Below, one piece after another: positions 38,186 through 45,825 of a DNA stretch of 64,000 nt. The notes beneath the pieces are model-generated. The model ran no database searches. It was not told where the DNA came from and saw only the letters and a list, made by a program, of their open reading frames with translations. A program made the position numbers and the translations under genes. Every line of letters starts with the position of its first letter. Within the stretch, counting starts at the first letter, position 1. The stretch is from JBDRMV01 sp043825615 (GTDB lineage Bacteria; CG03). The stretch spans positions 121,729 through 185,728 of the forward strand of contig JBDRRS010000014.1 of NCBI GenBank assembly GCA_043825615.1. Direction: 5' to 3'.

Positions 38186-38290
38186 GCGGTTTTGCCAGCG
38201 GGGACGCTCACGTGAGAACGGCTCGCTCTGGGTTCACTCCGGGCTCGGGCAAAACTCCTCGCTCACACAGCCCCGCTTGCCAAAAACCGC
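38186..38290. repeat. 105-bp imperfect palindrome (large intergenic hairpin family)
   Basis: GCGGTTTTGCCAGCGGGG (38186-38203) pairs with CCCCGCTTGCC followed by AAAAACCGC (38271-38290), with two small bulges. The interior shares ordered blocks with 24245-24359. The space 38080-38333 holds no gene that I can support. Confidence 0.75.
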
Positions 38291-38318
38291 TCGCTGTAAT
38301 TTACTGACAGGGATAAAC

Positions 38319-38333
38319 GGGGACGGTTCCGGT
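38319..38333 (+). repeat. REP-like GGGGACGGTTCCGGT copy, right
   Basis: Direct repeat of 38086-38100, ending at the base next to the rseP stop codon (38334-38336). Confidence 0.7.
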
Positions 38334-39395
38334 TTACTTTGCGAGCAGGCGGAGGATGTCGTTCTGGCTGGCAAAGATTATGAGAAAAAGGATTACCGCA
38401 AGACCGACTGTCTGAATCACGTTGTACACTTTTTGGGAAGGGAATTTTTTTCGTATCCCCTCCCACGCAAAGATTGCGATGTGTCCCCCGTCGAGGAGGG
38501 GAATGGGGAAGAGGTTGATGAGGCCGAGGCTTAAACTCAGACCCGCCACCAGGTTCAGAAACATAACCCAGCCCTGTTTAAGCGTGTCGTTCATCATCGC
38601 GGCTATCCCGATGGGCCCCGCGATATCTGCGGCGACTTTGCCGGTAACCGCGAGATAAAGATATTTCAGCGTCGTGTAGATAATCAGGGCGCATTTCCCG
38701 GCGGCCAGCGCCAGCGCCTTCCACGGCGGGATGAATTCCCTTGTGTAAAAAACCTCGATTCCGATGAGCCCGATGCCGAGGCCGCCGCTTTCCTTCGGCG
38801 TAATTTTTCTCTGAAATTTTTTCCCGTCTCTTGAAATTTCGAAATTCAGTTCCTTTCCCGCGTTCGGGTGAACGGTTTCGACGAGGTCGTCCCAGGTCTT
38901 GAGAATTTTGTCGTCCACCGCCAGGATTGTGTCGCTTTTTTTGAGCCCCGCCTTATCCGCCGGCGAGTCCTTTACAACTCTTCCGACAACGGGTTTGTTC
39001 TGCGGTATCAGGACTCCGCCCAGCCAGAACGTGAAAAAGAAAATGATAAAACCCAGAACAAAATTGGCGGCGGGGCCGGCTATGACGACAGAAGACCGCT
39101 GAAGCGGCGTCTTGGAAAAAAATTCATCCCCGGTAAATTTTCTTTCTTCAAAAGGATGTTCGCCCTTCATTTTTACGTAGCCGCCGAACGGAATCAGCGA
39201 GATTAAAAACACCGTTTCTCTTTTTATTTTAAGAAGGACAGGCCCGAACCCGAGCGAGAATTTTTCAACAAAAATCCCATGCCGTTTCGCTATGATGTAA
39301 TGGCCGAATTCATGAAAAACGATGACCAGCCCGATTGCGAGAATTATGTAAATTACGTTGAGAAGCGCGGGGATTATTGAAAGGGCGTGGTTCAC
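38334..39395 (-). CDS. rseP: RIP (site-2-type) metalloprotease RseP
   Basis: A 353-residue polytopic M50 protease. The zinc motif HEFGH (His28, Glu29, His32) sits in the first TM helix. A PDZ domain is at about 120-205, with GRVVKDSPADKAGLKKSDTILAVDD. The third zinc ligand lies in NLFPIPLLDGGH near the C-terminus. It should cut membrane-bound regulators such as anti-sigma factors and signal-peptide remnants. GTG start overlapping the dxr stop (GTGA). It is the last gene of the long minus-strand run. Position after dxr and cdsA is the classic bacterial order. Confidence 0.95.
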   Translation of the reverse strand: MNHALSIIPALLNVIYIILAIGLVIVFHEFGHYIIAKRHGIFVEKFSLGFGPVLLKIKRETVFLISLIPFGGYVKMKGEHPFEERKFTGDEFFSKTPLQRSSVVIAGPAANFVLGFIIFFFTFWLGGVLIPQNKPVVGRVVKDSPADKAGLKKSDTILAVDDKILKTWDDLVETVHPNAGKELNFEISRDGKKFQRKITPKESGGLGIGLIGIEVFYTREFIPPWKALALAAGKCALIIYTTLKYLYLAVTGKVAADIAGPIGIAAMMNDTLKQGWVMFLNLVAGLSLSLGLINLFPIPLLDGGHIAIFAWEGIRKKFPSQKVYNVIQTVGLAVILFLIIFASQNDILRLLAK

Positions 39396-40504
39396 AGCAG
39401 CCCTTCGGCGTATTTCTTAGCCCGCTCTTCGGCTTTCAGGACGTTTTCAAGAGAGTATTTCATCGGCTTTGCCGCCGCCAGAGTTTTCTTTATTATTCCG
39501 GGGATTTTTTCAAAGGGAATTTTTCCGCGCAAAAATGCTTCCACGGCCGTCTCGTTTGCTCCGCAGAGGACGGCCGGATAGATGCCGCCTTTTTTGCCCG
39601 CCCGGACCGCGATGCTGAAGCAGGGGAATAACTCTTTTGGGAATTTTCCGAATGTCAGATTAAGATTTTTAAAACTTGTGAAATTTTTTGAGGGCTTTTT
39701 ATGGGGATGGGTGAGGGCGTATTTTATCGGGATTTTCATATCCGGGGGCGAAAGGTATGCGAGCGAACTTCCGTCGGCGTGTTCGACGATTCCGTGGACG
39801 ACCGCCTGCGGGTGAAGGATGACTTCTATTTTTGAAAATGGAATTCCGAACAGGTGGTGCGCCTCTATCACTTCAAAGCCCTTGTTCATTCCGGTGGAAG
39901 AGTCAACGGTTATTTTTTTGCCCATTTTCCAGACGGGATGGTTCAGGACGGCTTCAGGCGTTATCTTTTTGTGTTTTTTTCCGAGAAGTGCGCCGCCTGA
40001 AGACGTTATGTAGATTTTGCGGGGCGTAATTCCGGGGATTTTGAGGCAGTGAAAAATGGCGCTGTGTTCGGAGTCAACCGGTATTATTTTCCCCGAATAT
40101 TTTTTTTCCGCCTTCATGAGGATGTCGCCGGCCATAACGAGGGGTTCCTTGTTGGCGATTGCCGCCGTCTTGCCTTTTTTGAGAGCTCTGTAAATCGGAA
40201 TAAGGGCGGAACTTCCCGAGGTTGCGACCATGACGATGTCCGCTCTCCGGTCTTGTGCGAGAACGTTCAGTTTTTCAGGCGCAAGAATCTTCGTTTTTCC
40301 CGATTTTTTTTTGACGGCGTCATAGGTTTTCCGGTCGGTGATGCAGACCGCTGCGGGTTTGAATTCTTTTATCTGCTTTAAAAGAAGGTTGTAGTTCGAA
40401 TGCGCCGACAGGGAAATGACCCTGTAATTTTTCAGGCCTCTTATGACTTCAAGACATTGCAGACCGATTGAACCGGTCGAACCGAGCAGAGATATTTTTT
40501 TCAT
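39392..40504 (-). CDS. dxr: 1-deoxy-D-xylulose 5-phosphate reductoisomerase
   Basis: 370 residues. The N-terminal NADPH-binding GSTGSIGLQCLEVI (8-21) is followed by AIANKEPLVMAG and PVDSEHSAIFHCL (metal and substrate loop), then GKKITVDSSTGMNKGFEVIEAHHLF, and a small C-terminal helical domain. It makes 2-C-methylerythritol 4-phosphate, so isoprenoids come by the MEP route; these feed UppS two genes upstream. ATG start overlapping cdsA's stop. Confidence 0.96.
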   Translation of the reverse strand: MKKISLLGSTGSIGLQCLEVIRGLKNYRVISLSAHSNYNLLLKQIKEFKPAAVCITDRKTYDAVKKKSGKTKILAPEKLNVLAQDRRADIVMVATSGSSALIPIYRALKKGKTAAIANKEPLVMAGDILMKAEKKYSGKIIPVDSEHSAIFHCLKIPGITPRKIYITSSGGALLGKKHKKITPEAVLNHPVWKMGKKITVDSSTGMNKGFEVIEAHHLFGIPFSKIEVILHPQAVVHGIVEHADGSSLAYLSPPDMKIPIKYALTHPHKKPSKNFTSFKNLNLTFGKFPKELFPCFSIAVRAGKKGGIYPAVLCGANETAVEAFLRGKIPFEKIPGIIKKTLAAAKPMKYSLENVLKAEERAKKYAEGLL

Positions 40505-41322
40505 TTTATAAAGACGACGAGATAGTAGTAGAGGAAAGGAGCGGCGAAAATCAAACTGTCAATCCGGTCGTAAGCGCCGCCGTGCCCGGGGAAAATCGCT
40601 CCCGTGTCTTTTACCAGATTTGTCCTTTTGAACATTGATTCCACGAGGTCTCCGATTTGTCCGACGACCCCGGTAATCAAACCGAAGACGATTATGTCGT
40701 AGGTCATGATAAATTCAATTTTAACCGCCAATTTCCAGATAAATGCGAAGGCGAGCCCGGCTAATATCCCGGCGGCGAATCCGACGATGGTTTTTTTGGG
40801 GCTTATCGTTTTCGCGAGTTTTCTGCTTCCGAATTTCGTTCCAAGAACATATGCGGCTGTATCGACAAACCATATCCCGAGCAGAAGGAGCAGAAAATAT
40901 TCTCTTCCGTGAGGGGCAATGTCCCGTATCAGAATCAAATAACTTGCCAGCCACGGGACCATAAAAATTCCGGCGAGAGACACCCCTATTGACTCTAAAA
41001 AGTATCTGATATTTTTGTGAAGAAGATGAATCATGATAAGGAGTATCAGCGAAAAAGTCAGGGCAAATGCAAGAATGCCTTTTTGCGACGAAAGAAGCAT
41101 ATCCGTCGTGCGCAGGTATGCGGAGAAAAGGATGAGAAATCCCGCGAAGAGGCAGACAAGTCTTTTGGGCGTGATTTGCGCATCGCCGGTGACGGCGTAA
41201 AATTCGTTTTGCGCAAGAAGCGCCACAGCGGCAATAAAAATGAAAAAAGGAAGCCCTCCCGTCCGTACCAGCAGCAGAACGACGGGTATGAAAATTATAG
41301 CGGTCAGGACGCGTTTACCCAT
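40501..41322 (-). CDS. cdsA: Phosphatidate cytidylyltransferase (CDP-diacylglycerol synthase)
   Basis: 273 residues with about eight TM helices. The family signature is complete near the C-terminus: ESMFKRTNLVKDTGAIFPG followed by HGGAYDRIDS. SPKKTIVGFAAG in the preceding loop is also typical. It makes CDP-diacylglycerol for phospholipid synthesis in the inner membrane. ATG start one base after the uppS stop; its own stop overlaps dxr. Confidence 0.95.
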   Translation of the reverse strand: MGKRVLTAIIFIPVVLLLVRTGGLPFFIFIAAVALLAQNEFYAVTGDAQITPKRLVCLFAGFLILFSAYLRTTDMLLSSQKGILAFALTFSLILLIMIHLLHKNIRYFLESIGVSLAGIFMVPWLASYLILIRDIAPHGREYFLLLLLGIWFVDTAAYVLGTKFGSRKLAKTISPKKTIVGFAAGILAGLAFAFIWKLAVKIEFIMTYDIIVFGLITGVVGQIGDLVESMFKRTNLVKDTGAIFPGHGGAYDRIDSLIFAAPFLYYYLVVFIK

Positions 41323-41323
41323 T

Positions 41324-42088
41324 TTAATAACCTCCGAATTTCCGCTTGCGAGCCTGGCAGGAGTTTATCGCTCTTCTGAGACCGCTGGCGCTGAAATCCG
41401 GCCAGAGCGTTTTTGTGAAATAAAGCTCCGAGTAAGACGACTGATACAGAAGAAAATTTGAAAGCCGCTGTTCGCCGGAGGTCCTTATCACGATATCCGG
41501 GTCGGGAATACCGGCAGTGTCGAGAAAATTTTTAAATTCTTCCTCCGTTAATTTTTGCGGTTTGATTTCCGCCCTTTGTATTTTTTTAACGGCTCTTATT
41601 ATTTCATCCCTCGCGCCGTAATTTAACGCAAGCGTAAGGCGCATTTTATTCAGATTTTTAGTTTCCTCTTTCAGCGCCTCTATTTTTTTTACGATGTTTC
41701 CGGGAAAACGCGAGATGTCTCCGATCGTTTCAAAGCGGATTTCCCGTTTTATTATGTCTCTTTTTTCCTTATCAATATATCTGCCGAGCAGGGCAAAAAG
41801 GAAGTTTATTTCTTTTCTGCTTCTCTTCCAGTTTTCCGTGGAGAAGGCGTAAAGGGTGAGATATTTTATGCCGGTTTTTCTGCAGGCGGTAACGATTCTT
41901 TTCACCGCTTTTGCTCCTTCAAGATGACCTTTTATTCTCGGGATGCCTCTTTTCTTTGCCCACCGGCCGTTGCCGTCCATTATTATTGCGACATGCACGG
42001 GGACTGTCCTTATGGAAGGGGACAGCTCTTGAGACCTGTCCCCAACTATCAACTGTCCCCTTCCTTCCTTGTGGACGGTTCTTTTCAT
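41324..42088 (-). CDS. uppS: Undecaprenyl diphosphate synthase with a repeat-derived N-terminal extension
   Basis: 254 residues. The cis-prenyltransferase core starts at HVAIIMDGNGRW (catalytic Asp38), with GIKYLTLYAFSTENWKRS, RFETIGDISRFP, TLALNYGARDEI and DIVIRTSGEQRLSNFLLYQSSYSELYF. It builds the C55 lipid carrier for peptidoglycan and LPS. The ATG at 42088 overlaps the frr stop (ATGA), so translation very probably starts there; but the 26 residues after MKRTV are encoded by a REP-like palindrome (42014-42070) read in frame. The phrase IVGDRS there is the same as the repeat-derived end of PyrH. Downstream GTG codons could give a normal-length protein, but they lack coupling. Confidence 0.95.
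   Translation of the reverse strand: MKRTVHKEGRGQLIVGDRSQELSPSIRTVPVHVAIIMDGNGRWAKKRGIPRIKGHLEGAKAVKRIVTACRKTGIKYLTLYAFSTENWKRSRKEINFLFALLGRYIDKEKRDIIKREIRFETIGDISRFPGNIVKKIEALKEETKNLNKMRLTLALNYGARDEIIRAVKKIQRAEIKPQKLTEEEFKNFLDTAGIPDPDIVIRTSGEQRLSNFLLYQSSYSELYFTKTLWPDFSASGLRRAINSCQARKRKFGGY
42014..42070. repeat. REP-like GGGGACAGGTCTT element inside the uppS 5' coding region
   Basis: Arms GGGGACAG (42018-42025) and CTGTCCCC (42036-42043) form a hairpin, and a further CTGTCCCCTTCCTT (42053-42066) follows. On the minus strand the order GGGGACAGTTGATAGTTGGGG then ACAGGTCT parallels the plus-strand copy at 22665-22710. It is read through in frame by uppS. Confidence 0.85.
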
Positions 42089-42627
42089 TCTTCCATTATT
42101 TCCTTTTCTTTTCTGCCGTAAATCTCGTCTATTTTTTTGATGTCGTCGTCAGTTTCCTTCTGGATTTCCTTTTCTTTCGCGTATTTGGCGTCCTTTGTGA
42201 TTTCTTTGTCTTTTTCCTGCTTTGTAATTGTGTCGATTTCCTTCCGTCTGAGATTTCTTATGCTGATTTTGTATTCTTCGCAGATGCTGTGGACGATTTT
42301 TTTGATTTCCCAGCGTCTTTCCACGGTGAGAGGCGGCATTACCAGCCGCACGATGTTTCCCTGAATCTGCGGGTTCAGCCCTATGTTTGCTTTCATTATA
42401 GAGTTTGAGATTTCGTTAGCCATGTTCTGCTCCCATGGATGGATTTCAACTGTTTTCGGGTCAGGGATGTTTATTGCGGCGCACGCTTTGATGGGGACAT
42501 TTTGTCCGTAATAGGGGACAAGGACTCCCTCGAGAATTCCCGTCGATGCTCTTGACGTTCTGATTTTTATAAGTTCGTTTCTCAGGTTCTCGATAATTTT
42601 TCCGGCTTGCTTTTGAAATTCGGTCAT
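42085..42627 (-). CDS. frr: Ribosome recycling factor
   Basis: 180 residues (family about 185). IKIRTSRASTGILEGVLVPYYG near the start, VEIHPWEQNMANEISNSIMKANIGLNP in the middle and the helical tail with RNLRRKEID are diagnostic. With EF-G it splits the post-termination ribosome. ATG start with AAAGGAGG seven bases upstream. The stop overlaps the uppS start, so any change at this junction affects coupling. Confidence 0.97.
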   Translation of the reverse strand: MTEFQKQAGKIIENLRNELIKIRTSRASTGILEGVLVPYYGQNVPIKACAAINIPDPKTVEIHPWEQNMANEISNSIMKANIGLNPQIQGNIVRLVMPPLTVERRWEIKKIVHSICEEYKISIRNLRRKEIDTITKQEKDKEITKDAKYAKEKEIQKETDDDIKKIDEIYGRKEKEIMEE

Positions 42628-42650
42628 TAGGAAACCTCCTTTATAAGGAA

Positions 42651-42679
42651 GGGGACAGGGCTTTTCAAGACCTGTCCCC
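42651..42679. repeat. REP-like GGGGACAGGTCTT element at the pyrH 3' end
   Basis: GGGGACAGG (42651-42659) and CCTGTCCCC (42671-42679) form a hairpin between frr and pyrH. On the minus strand it encodes the last four residues (GDRS) and the stop of PyrH. Confidence 0.88.
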
Positions 42680-43414
42680 GACTATCACCGTTCCGGGGCA
42701 GACCCCGTCGGCGGCTTTTTCCAAATTGTTTTTCTTAAAGATATTCAGCACCATAAACTTAATTTCCGAGTTTTTGAGGAGCGCAAGCGCCGTTTGGTCG
42801 CAGACCTTCAGGTTTTTTTCTATCGCCTGCCGGTATGTCAAATGCGGAAAAAATACGGCGTTTTTGTTTGTTTCGGGGTCGGCGGAATAAACCCCGTTGA
42901 CTTTAGTTGCCTTTATGATTAAGTCCGCGTTCAGTTCCAGAGCTCTCAGAGCCGCGGCAGTGTCGGTCGTCACGCCGGGCTTTCCCGTTCCGCAGGCGAT
43001 TATTGCGGCAGACCGGGGGCCTAACTTCCTGAGGCAGTTCTGCGGGGAATAAGGGACAGTTATTTTTTCGACTTTCAACTGGCTGAACACGACGCTTTTT
43101 ATGCCGGCTCCTTCAAGAGCGTTTTTCAGAGTGACGGCGTTGTAAATTGTGGAAAGCATTCCGAGATAATCGGCATCATCCCCCTTGTAATCCTCGGGCT
43201 TCAGATCCTTGCCGCGCAGTATATTGCCGCCTCCGGGGACTATGATGATTTCGCTGTTTTTAATATGCGCTATTTCTTCCGTCAGGTATGCGATTTTCTT
43301 TTTCTGAAGGGGCTGTTCTTTTGTTCCGAACGCTTCGCCGCTTATTTTCAGGACGATTCTTTTAGGTTTCAAAATAGGGACACCGCCATCAGTTTGATTA
43401 CTGACCGATTTCAA
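42665..43414 (-). CDS. pyrH: UMP kinase
   Basis: Up to 249 residues. Amino-acid-kinase fold with KISGEAFG, IVPGGGNILRG, TDTAAALRALELNADLIIKATKVNGVYSADP and a C-terminal nucleotide loop. It phosphorylates UMP to UDP. Start choice is open: the full frame begins at a TTG (43414) that overlaps tsf by 17 bases, while a TTG at 43372 would begin directly at KPKRIVLKISGEA as most homologues do. Neither has a strong ribosome site. The C-terminal VGDRS is encoded by a REP-like element, replacing whatever the ancestral tail was. Confidence 0.94.
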   Translation of the reverse strand: MKSVSNQTDGGVPILKPKRIVLKISGEAFGTKEQPLQKKKIAYLTEEIAHIKNSEIIIVPGGGNILRGKDLKPEDYKGDDADYLGMLSTIYNAVTLKNALEGAGIKSVVFSQLKVEKITVPYSPQNCLRKLGPRSAAIIACGTGKPGVTTDTAAALRALELNADLIIKATKVNGVYSADPETNKNAVFFPHLTYRQAIEKNLKVCDQTALALLKNSEIKFMVLNIFKKNNLEKAADGVCPGTVIVGDRS

Positions 43415-43991
43415 ATCTTACGAAGCGCGTTATTTTTACCGCTTCTCCGAAGGATGCGCACGACTCGTTGAAAAAGTCCGCGAATTTTTTCTTCTCCTCC
43501 CTGAAATACGGCTGTTCCAGCAGGACCGCGCTCTCGTAGAATTTTGAGAGTTTTCCCTCTATAATTTTTTCGGCAATCTTCGGCGGCTTTTTTGAGAGGT
43601 CGCTCTGTGCTCCCAGTATTTTTTTTTCCTTTTCGAGAACTTCGGCGGGGACTTCCTCTTTTCTTACATAATCCGCTTTCATTCCGGCGCACTGGATGGC
43701 CGTCTCTTTGAGAATTTTCTGAAAGTCATCGGACTTGGCGACGAAGTCGGTTTCGCAGGCGATTTCCACCAGCACCCCGATTTTTCCGCCGGGATGTATG
43801 TAAGCATAAACCTGTCCTTCATTTACCAGACGGCCTTCTCTTGACGCCATTTTGAGAATCCCTTTTTCTCTGAGGATTGTCTTTGCCGTATCCATATCGC
43901 CTTTTGATTCTATCAGGGCGGTTTTACAGTCCATAATTCCGGCATTCGTTATTTTTCTGAGAGTCCTTATGAGTTCGTTAGTCACTGCCAT
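43398..43991 (-). CDS. tsf: Elongation factor Ts
   Basis: 197 residues, the short form of EF-Ts. The UBA-like N-terminus (LIRTLRKITNAGIMDCKTALIESKGDMDTA) and the conserved VLVEIACETDFVAKSDDF that contacts EF-Tu are clear; the C-terminal part is shortened compared with the 280-residue E. coli protein, as in some deep lineages. It recycles EF-Tu by GDP exchange. ATG start with GGGGGAGGA upstream, overlapping the end of rpsB by 14 bases. Confidence 0.95.
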   Translation of the reverse strand: MAVTNELIRTLRKITNAGIMDCKTALIESKGDMDTAKTILREKGILKMASREGRLVNEGQVYAYIHPGGKIGVLVEIACETDFVAKSDDFQKILKETAIQCAGMKADYVRKEEVPAEVLEKEKKILGAQSDLSKKPPKIAEKIIEGKLSKFYESAVLLEQPYFREEKKKFADFFNESCASFGEAVKITRFVRFEIGQ

Positions 43992-44736
43992 TTTCTTCCT
44001 CCCCCTGTTCTTCCGGCTTTTCTTCCTGCCGTTCTTCCGGCTCTTTTTCCATGCCGGCTGCTTGCGGTATTCCTTTGCCTTCTAAAACAGCGTCGGCTAT
44101 CAATTGCGTTACGACTTTTACGCTTCTTAAAGCGTCGTCGTTTGCGGGTATCGGATAGTCAATGATGTCCGGGTTGCAGTCGGTATCGAGCATGGCTATT
44201 ATCGGGATGTTCTTCATTCTCGCTTCTTTAACGGCGAGTTCCTCCTGGATAGGGTCAACGATGTAAACCGCCTGCGGCAGTTCGTAAAGGTCGACCAGAC
44301 CTTTTAATTCTCTGTCCAGCCTGGCGAGAACCCGCGATTTTTTTGCGTAAATCTTTTTGGTGGACTTATATGTGTCCAGATTTTTCTGAAGGTCTTTATA
44401 TCTGTCTATGCTGGAAAGAATCTGCTTGAAATTAGAGAAAAGCCCGCCCCACCACCTGGAGGCGATATACGGCATTCCGCACCTTTGCGCTTCCTCGGCG
44501 ATTGTATTCTGCGCCTGCTTTTTTGTTCCGACAAAAAGAACAGACCCGCCTGTTTTTACGGTTTTCTGAACGAATGAGAGAGCGTCGGCCAGCAGTTTTA
44601 CCGTTTGTTCTATGTTTATTATATGGATGTTATTCCTGACCGTGTAAATGTACTTTTTCATTCTCGGATTCCATTTGTTTTTCCGGTGCCCGAAATGGGC
44701 GCCCGCTTCAAGAAGTTGCTTGGCATTTATCTTCAC
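43978..44736 (-). CDS. rpsB: 30S ribosomal protein S2
   Basis: 252 residues. KQLLEAGAHFGHRKNKWNPRMKKYIYTVRNNIHIINIEQT at the start, VLFVGTKKQAQNTIAEEAQRCGMPYIASRWWGGLFSNFK and PIIAMLDTDCNPDIIDYPIPANDDA are all family hallmarks. The tail (about 25 residues) is glutamate-rich and unusual. GTG start chosen because AGGAGGA lies 6 bases upstream. A 190-base leader with two hairpins precedes it, a possible site of autoregulation. Confidence 0.96.
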   Translation of the reverse strand: MKINAKQLLEAGAHFGHRKNKWNPRMKKYIYTVRNNIHIINIEQTVKLLADALSFVQKTVKTGGSVLFVGTKKQAQNTIAEEAQRCGMPYIASRWWGGLFSNFKQILSSIDRYKDLQKNLDTYKSTKKIYAKKSRVLARLDRELKGLVDLYELPQAVYIVDPIQEELAVKEARMKNIPIIAMLDTDCNPDIIDYPIPANDDALRSVKVVTQLIADAVLEGKGIPQAAGMEKEPEERQEEKPEEQGEEENGSD

Positions 44737-44767
44737 TTATTTCCTCCTATACACTTACTCACTCGCC

Positions 44768-44836
44768 TGTACCCTTACGGGTACAAGTAATTCTCGGCTA
44801 TTTGACTCAATAAGGGGGGATTCTCCCCCCTTATTG
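44768..44836 (-). promoter_or_regulatory. Two stem-loops in the rpsB leader
   Basis: Hairpin 1: TGTACCC-TTAC-GGGTACA (44768-44785), 7 perfect pairs. Hairpin 2: CAATAAGGGGGG-ATTCT-CCCCCCTTATTG (44808-44836), 12 perfect pairs. Neither is followed by a good T-run on the minus strand. They may end or attenuate the upstream transcript, or act as an S2 leader; flanking CTCGCC and TTCTCGGC blocks faintly resemble the large hairpin family. No tRNA or ORF is seen in 44737-44926. Confidence 0.6.
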
Positions 44837-44926
44837 GGCTCCTCACGCGCTTCACAACGCATTCGTCGCTTGTCACCCCCCAGATGGTAAAAAGATTGTT
44901 GTTTTTCACGTGCATGCTACATACTT

Positions 44927-45127
44927 TTAAGAAATAATAGAGCGAACCAGTTTTGCCTGTTTGCCCGTAACATAGTCCTTCTTTTTAAGGACTCTCAGCC
45001 TGCTTCTCTTTTTACCGCCGTTAAGATGACTTTTGCCTGCGTGAGCTCTTTTTACCTTTCCGCCGGCGTTTACTCTGAATCTTTTTGCGGCGCCTCTGTG
45101 CGTTTTCATTTTTCCTTTTTTCTGCAT
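44927..45127 (-). CDS. rpmI: 50S ribosomal protein L35
   Basis: 66 very basic residues. KMKTHRGAAKRFRVNAGGKVKRAHAGKSHL is the L35 signature. ATG at 45127 chosen because GAGGA precedes it and it sits one base from the rsmE stop; a second ATG six codons in (KMKTHRG) is possible. L35 is normally followed by rplT (L20) and preceded by infC; here both are absent and it lies between rsmE and rpsB, an unusual site. Confidence 0.93.
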   Translation of the reverse strand: MQKKGKMKTHRGAAKRFRVNAGGKVKRAHAGKSHLNGGKKRSRLRVLKKKDYVTGKQAKLVRSIIS

Positions 45128-45128
45128 T

Positions 45129-45815
45129 TTATTTTTCCTCTCGGCGGCAATTTGCCACTGCCGCTATTGCCGCCGTTTCGCTCCTCAAAACAAAATTTCC
45201 CAGGGAAGCGGGTGTCAGGCCTGCGGCTATCGCTTTTTCCGTTTCTTTTTCCGTAAAGCCCCCTTCGGGGCCCACAAAAAACGAAATTTTCCGGAAATTC
45301 CCGCCTATTCTCATGGGCGGCGCAGCAGCCGACATGATAAAACCGGCTCCCCCGCTCTTTTTCCAGTCCTTAATACCTATCAAAAAGTCCTTTGTTTCGT
45401 CAAGTGAGGGAATAAATTTTCTGCCGCTCTGGCTGCATGCGGCTATGAGGATTTTTTCGAGGCGGGCCCGCGGGATTTTTTTCCTGAATGACCTCGCTGT
45501 TTTAAGGGGCACGAATTTTGTAATGCCGAGTTCCGTCGTTTTTTCAATACACAGACGGAGGCAGGGAGGTTTTATCAATGCGGCATAAAGCGTTATTTCG
45601 GGGAATGGTTTTTCTCCGGAAAATTTTTCAAGAATTTTTATCTGAAGCTTCAGCGGATGCCTGGAAACTTTTAGAATCCGCGCCCGTGCCCCGTGACCGT
45701 TTCCGTCGAAGATATTTATTTCGTCCGATTCCTTGAGCCGTCTTGCGTTTACGATGTGGCGGGCTGTTTCACCCAGAATTTCGGTCTTTAAGTCGGGCAC
45801 AAAAAACTGGCTCAT
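45129..45815 (-). CDS. rsmE: 16S rRNA (uracil-1498-N3)-methyltransferase
   Basis: 228 residues. The N-terminal PUA-like part includes HIVNARRLKESDEINIFDGNG. The C-terminal SPOUT domain shows EKTTELGITKFVPLKTARS, FFVGPEGGFTEKE and LGNFVLRSETAAIAA, the AdoMet knot motif. It methylates U1498 in the decoding site. ATG start ten bases after the dnaJ stop; dnaJ-rsmE is a common neighbour pair. Confidence 0.95.
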   Translation of the reverse strand: MSQFFVPDLKTEILGETARHIVNARRLKESDEINIFDGNGHGARARILKVSRHPLKLQIKILEKFSGEKPFPEITLYAALIKPPCLRLCIEKTTELGITKFVPLKTARSFRKKIPRARLEKILIAACSQSGRKFIPSLDETKDFLIGIKDWKKSGGAGFIMSAAAPPMRIGGNFRKISFFVGPEGGFTEKETEKAIAAGLTPASLGNFVLRSETAAIAAVANCRREEK

Positions 45816-45825
45816 TGCATCCCGT

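Noticed and set aside
43370..43372. Firm choice of the inner TTG as pyrH start
   Set aside because: It fits homologues but has no better ribosome site than the outer TTG, so both are left open in the feature entry.
44737..44926. tRNA gene between rpmI and rpsB
   Set aside because: The two hairpins do not make a cloverleaf, and no T-loop or acceptor stem is found on either strand.
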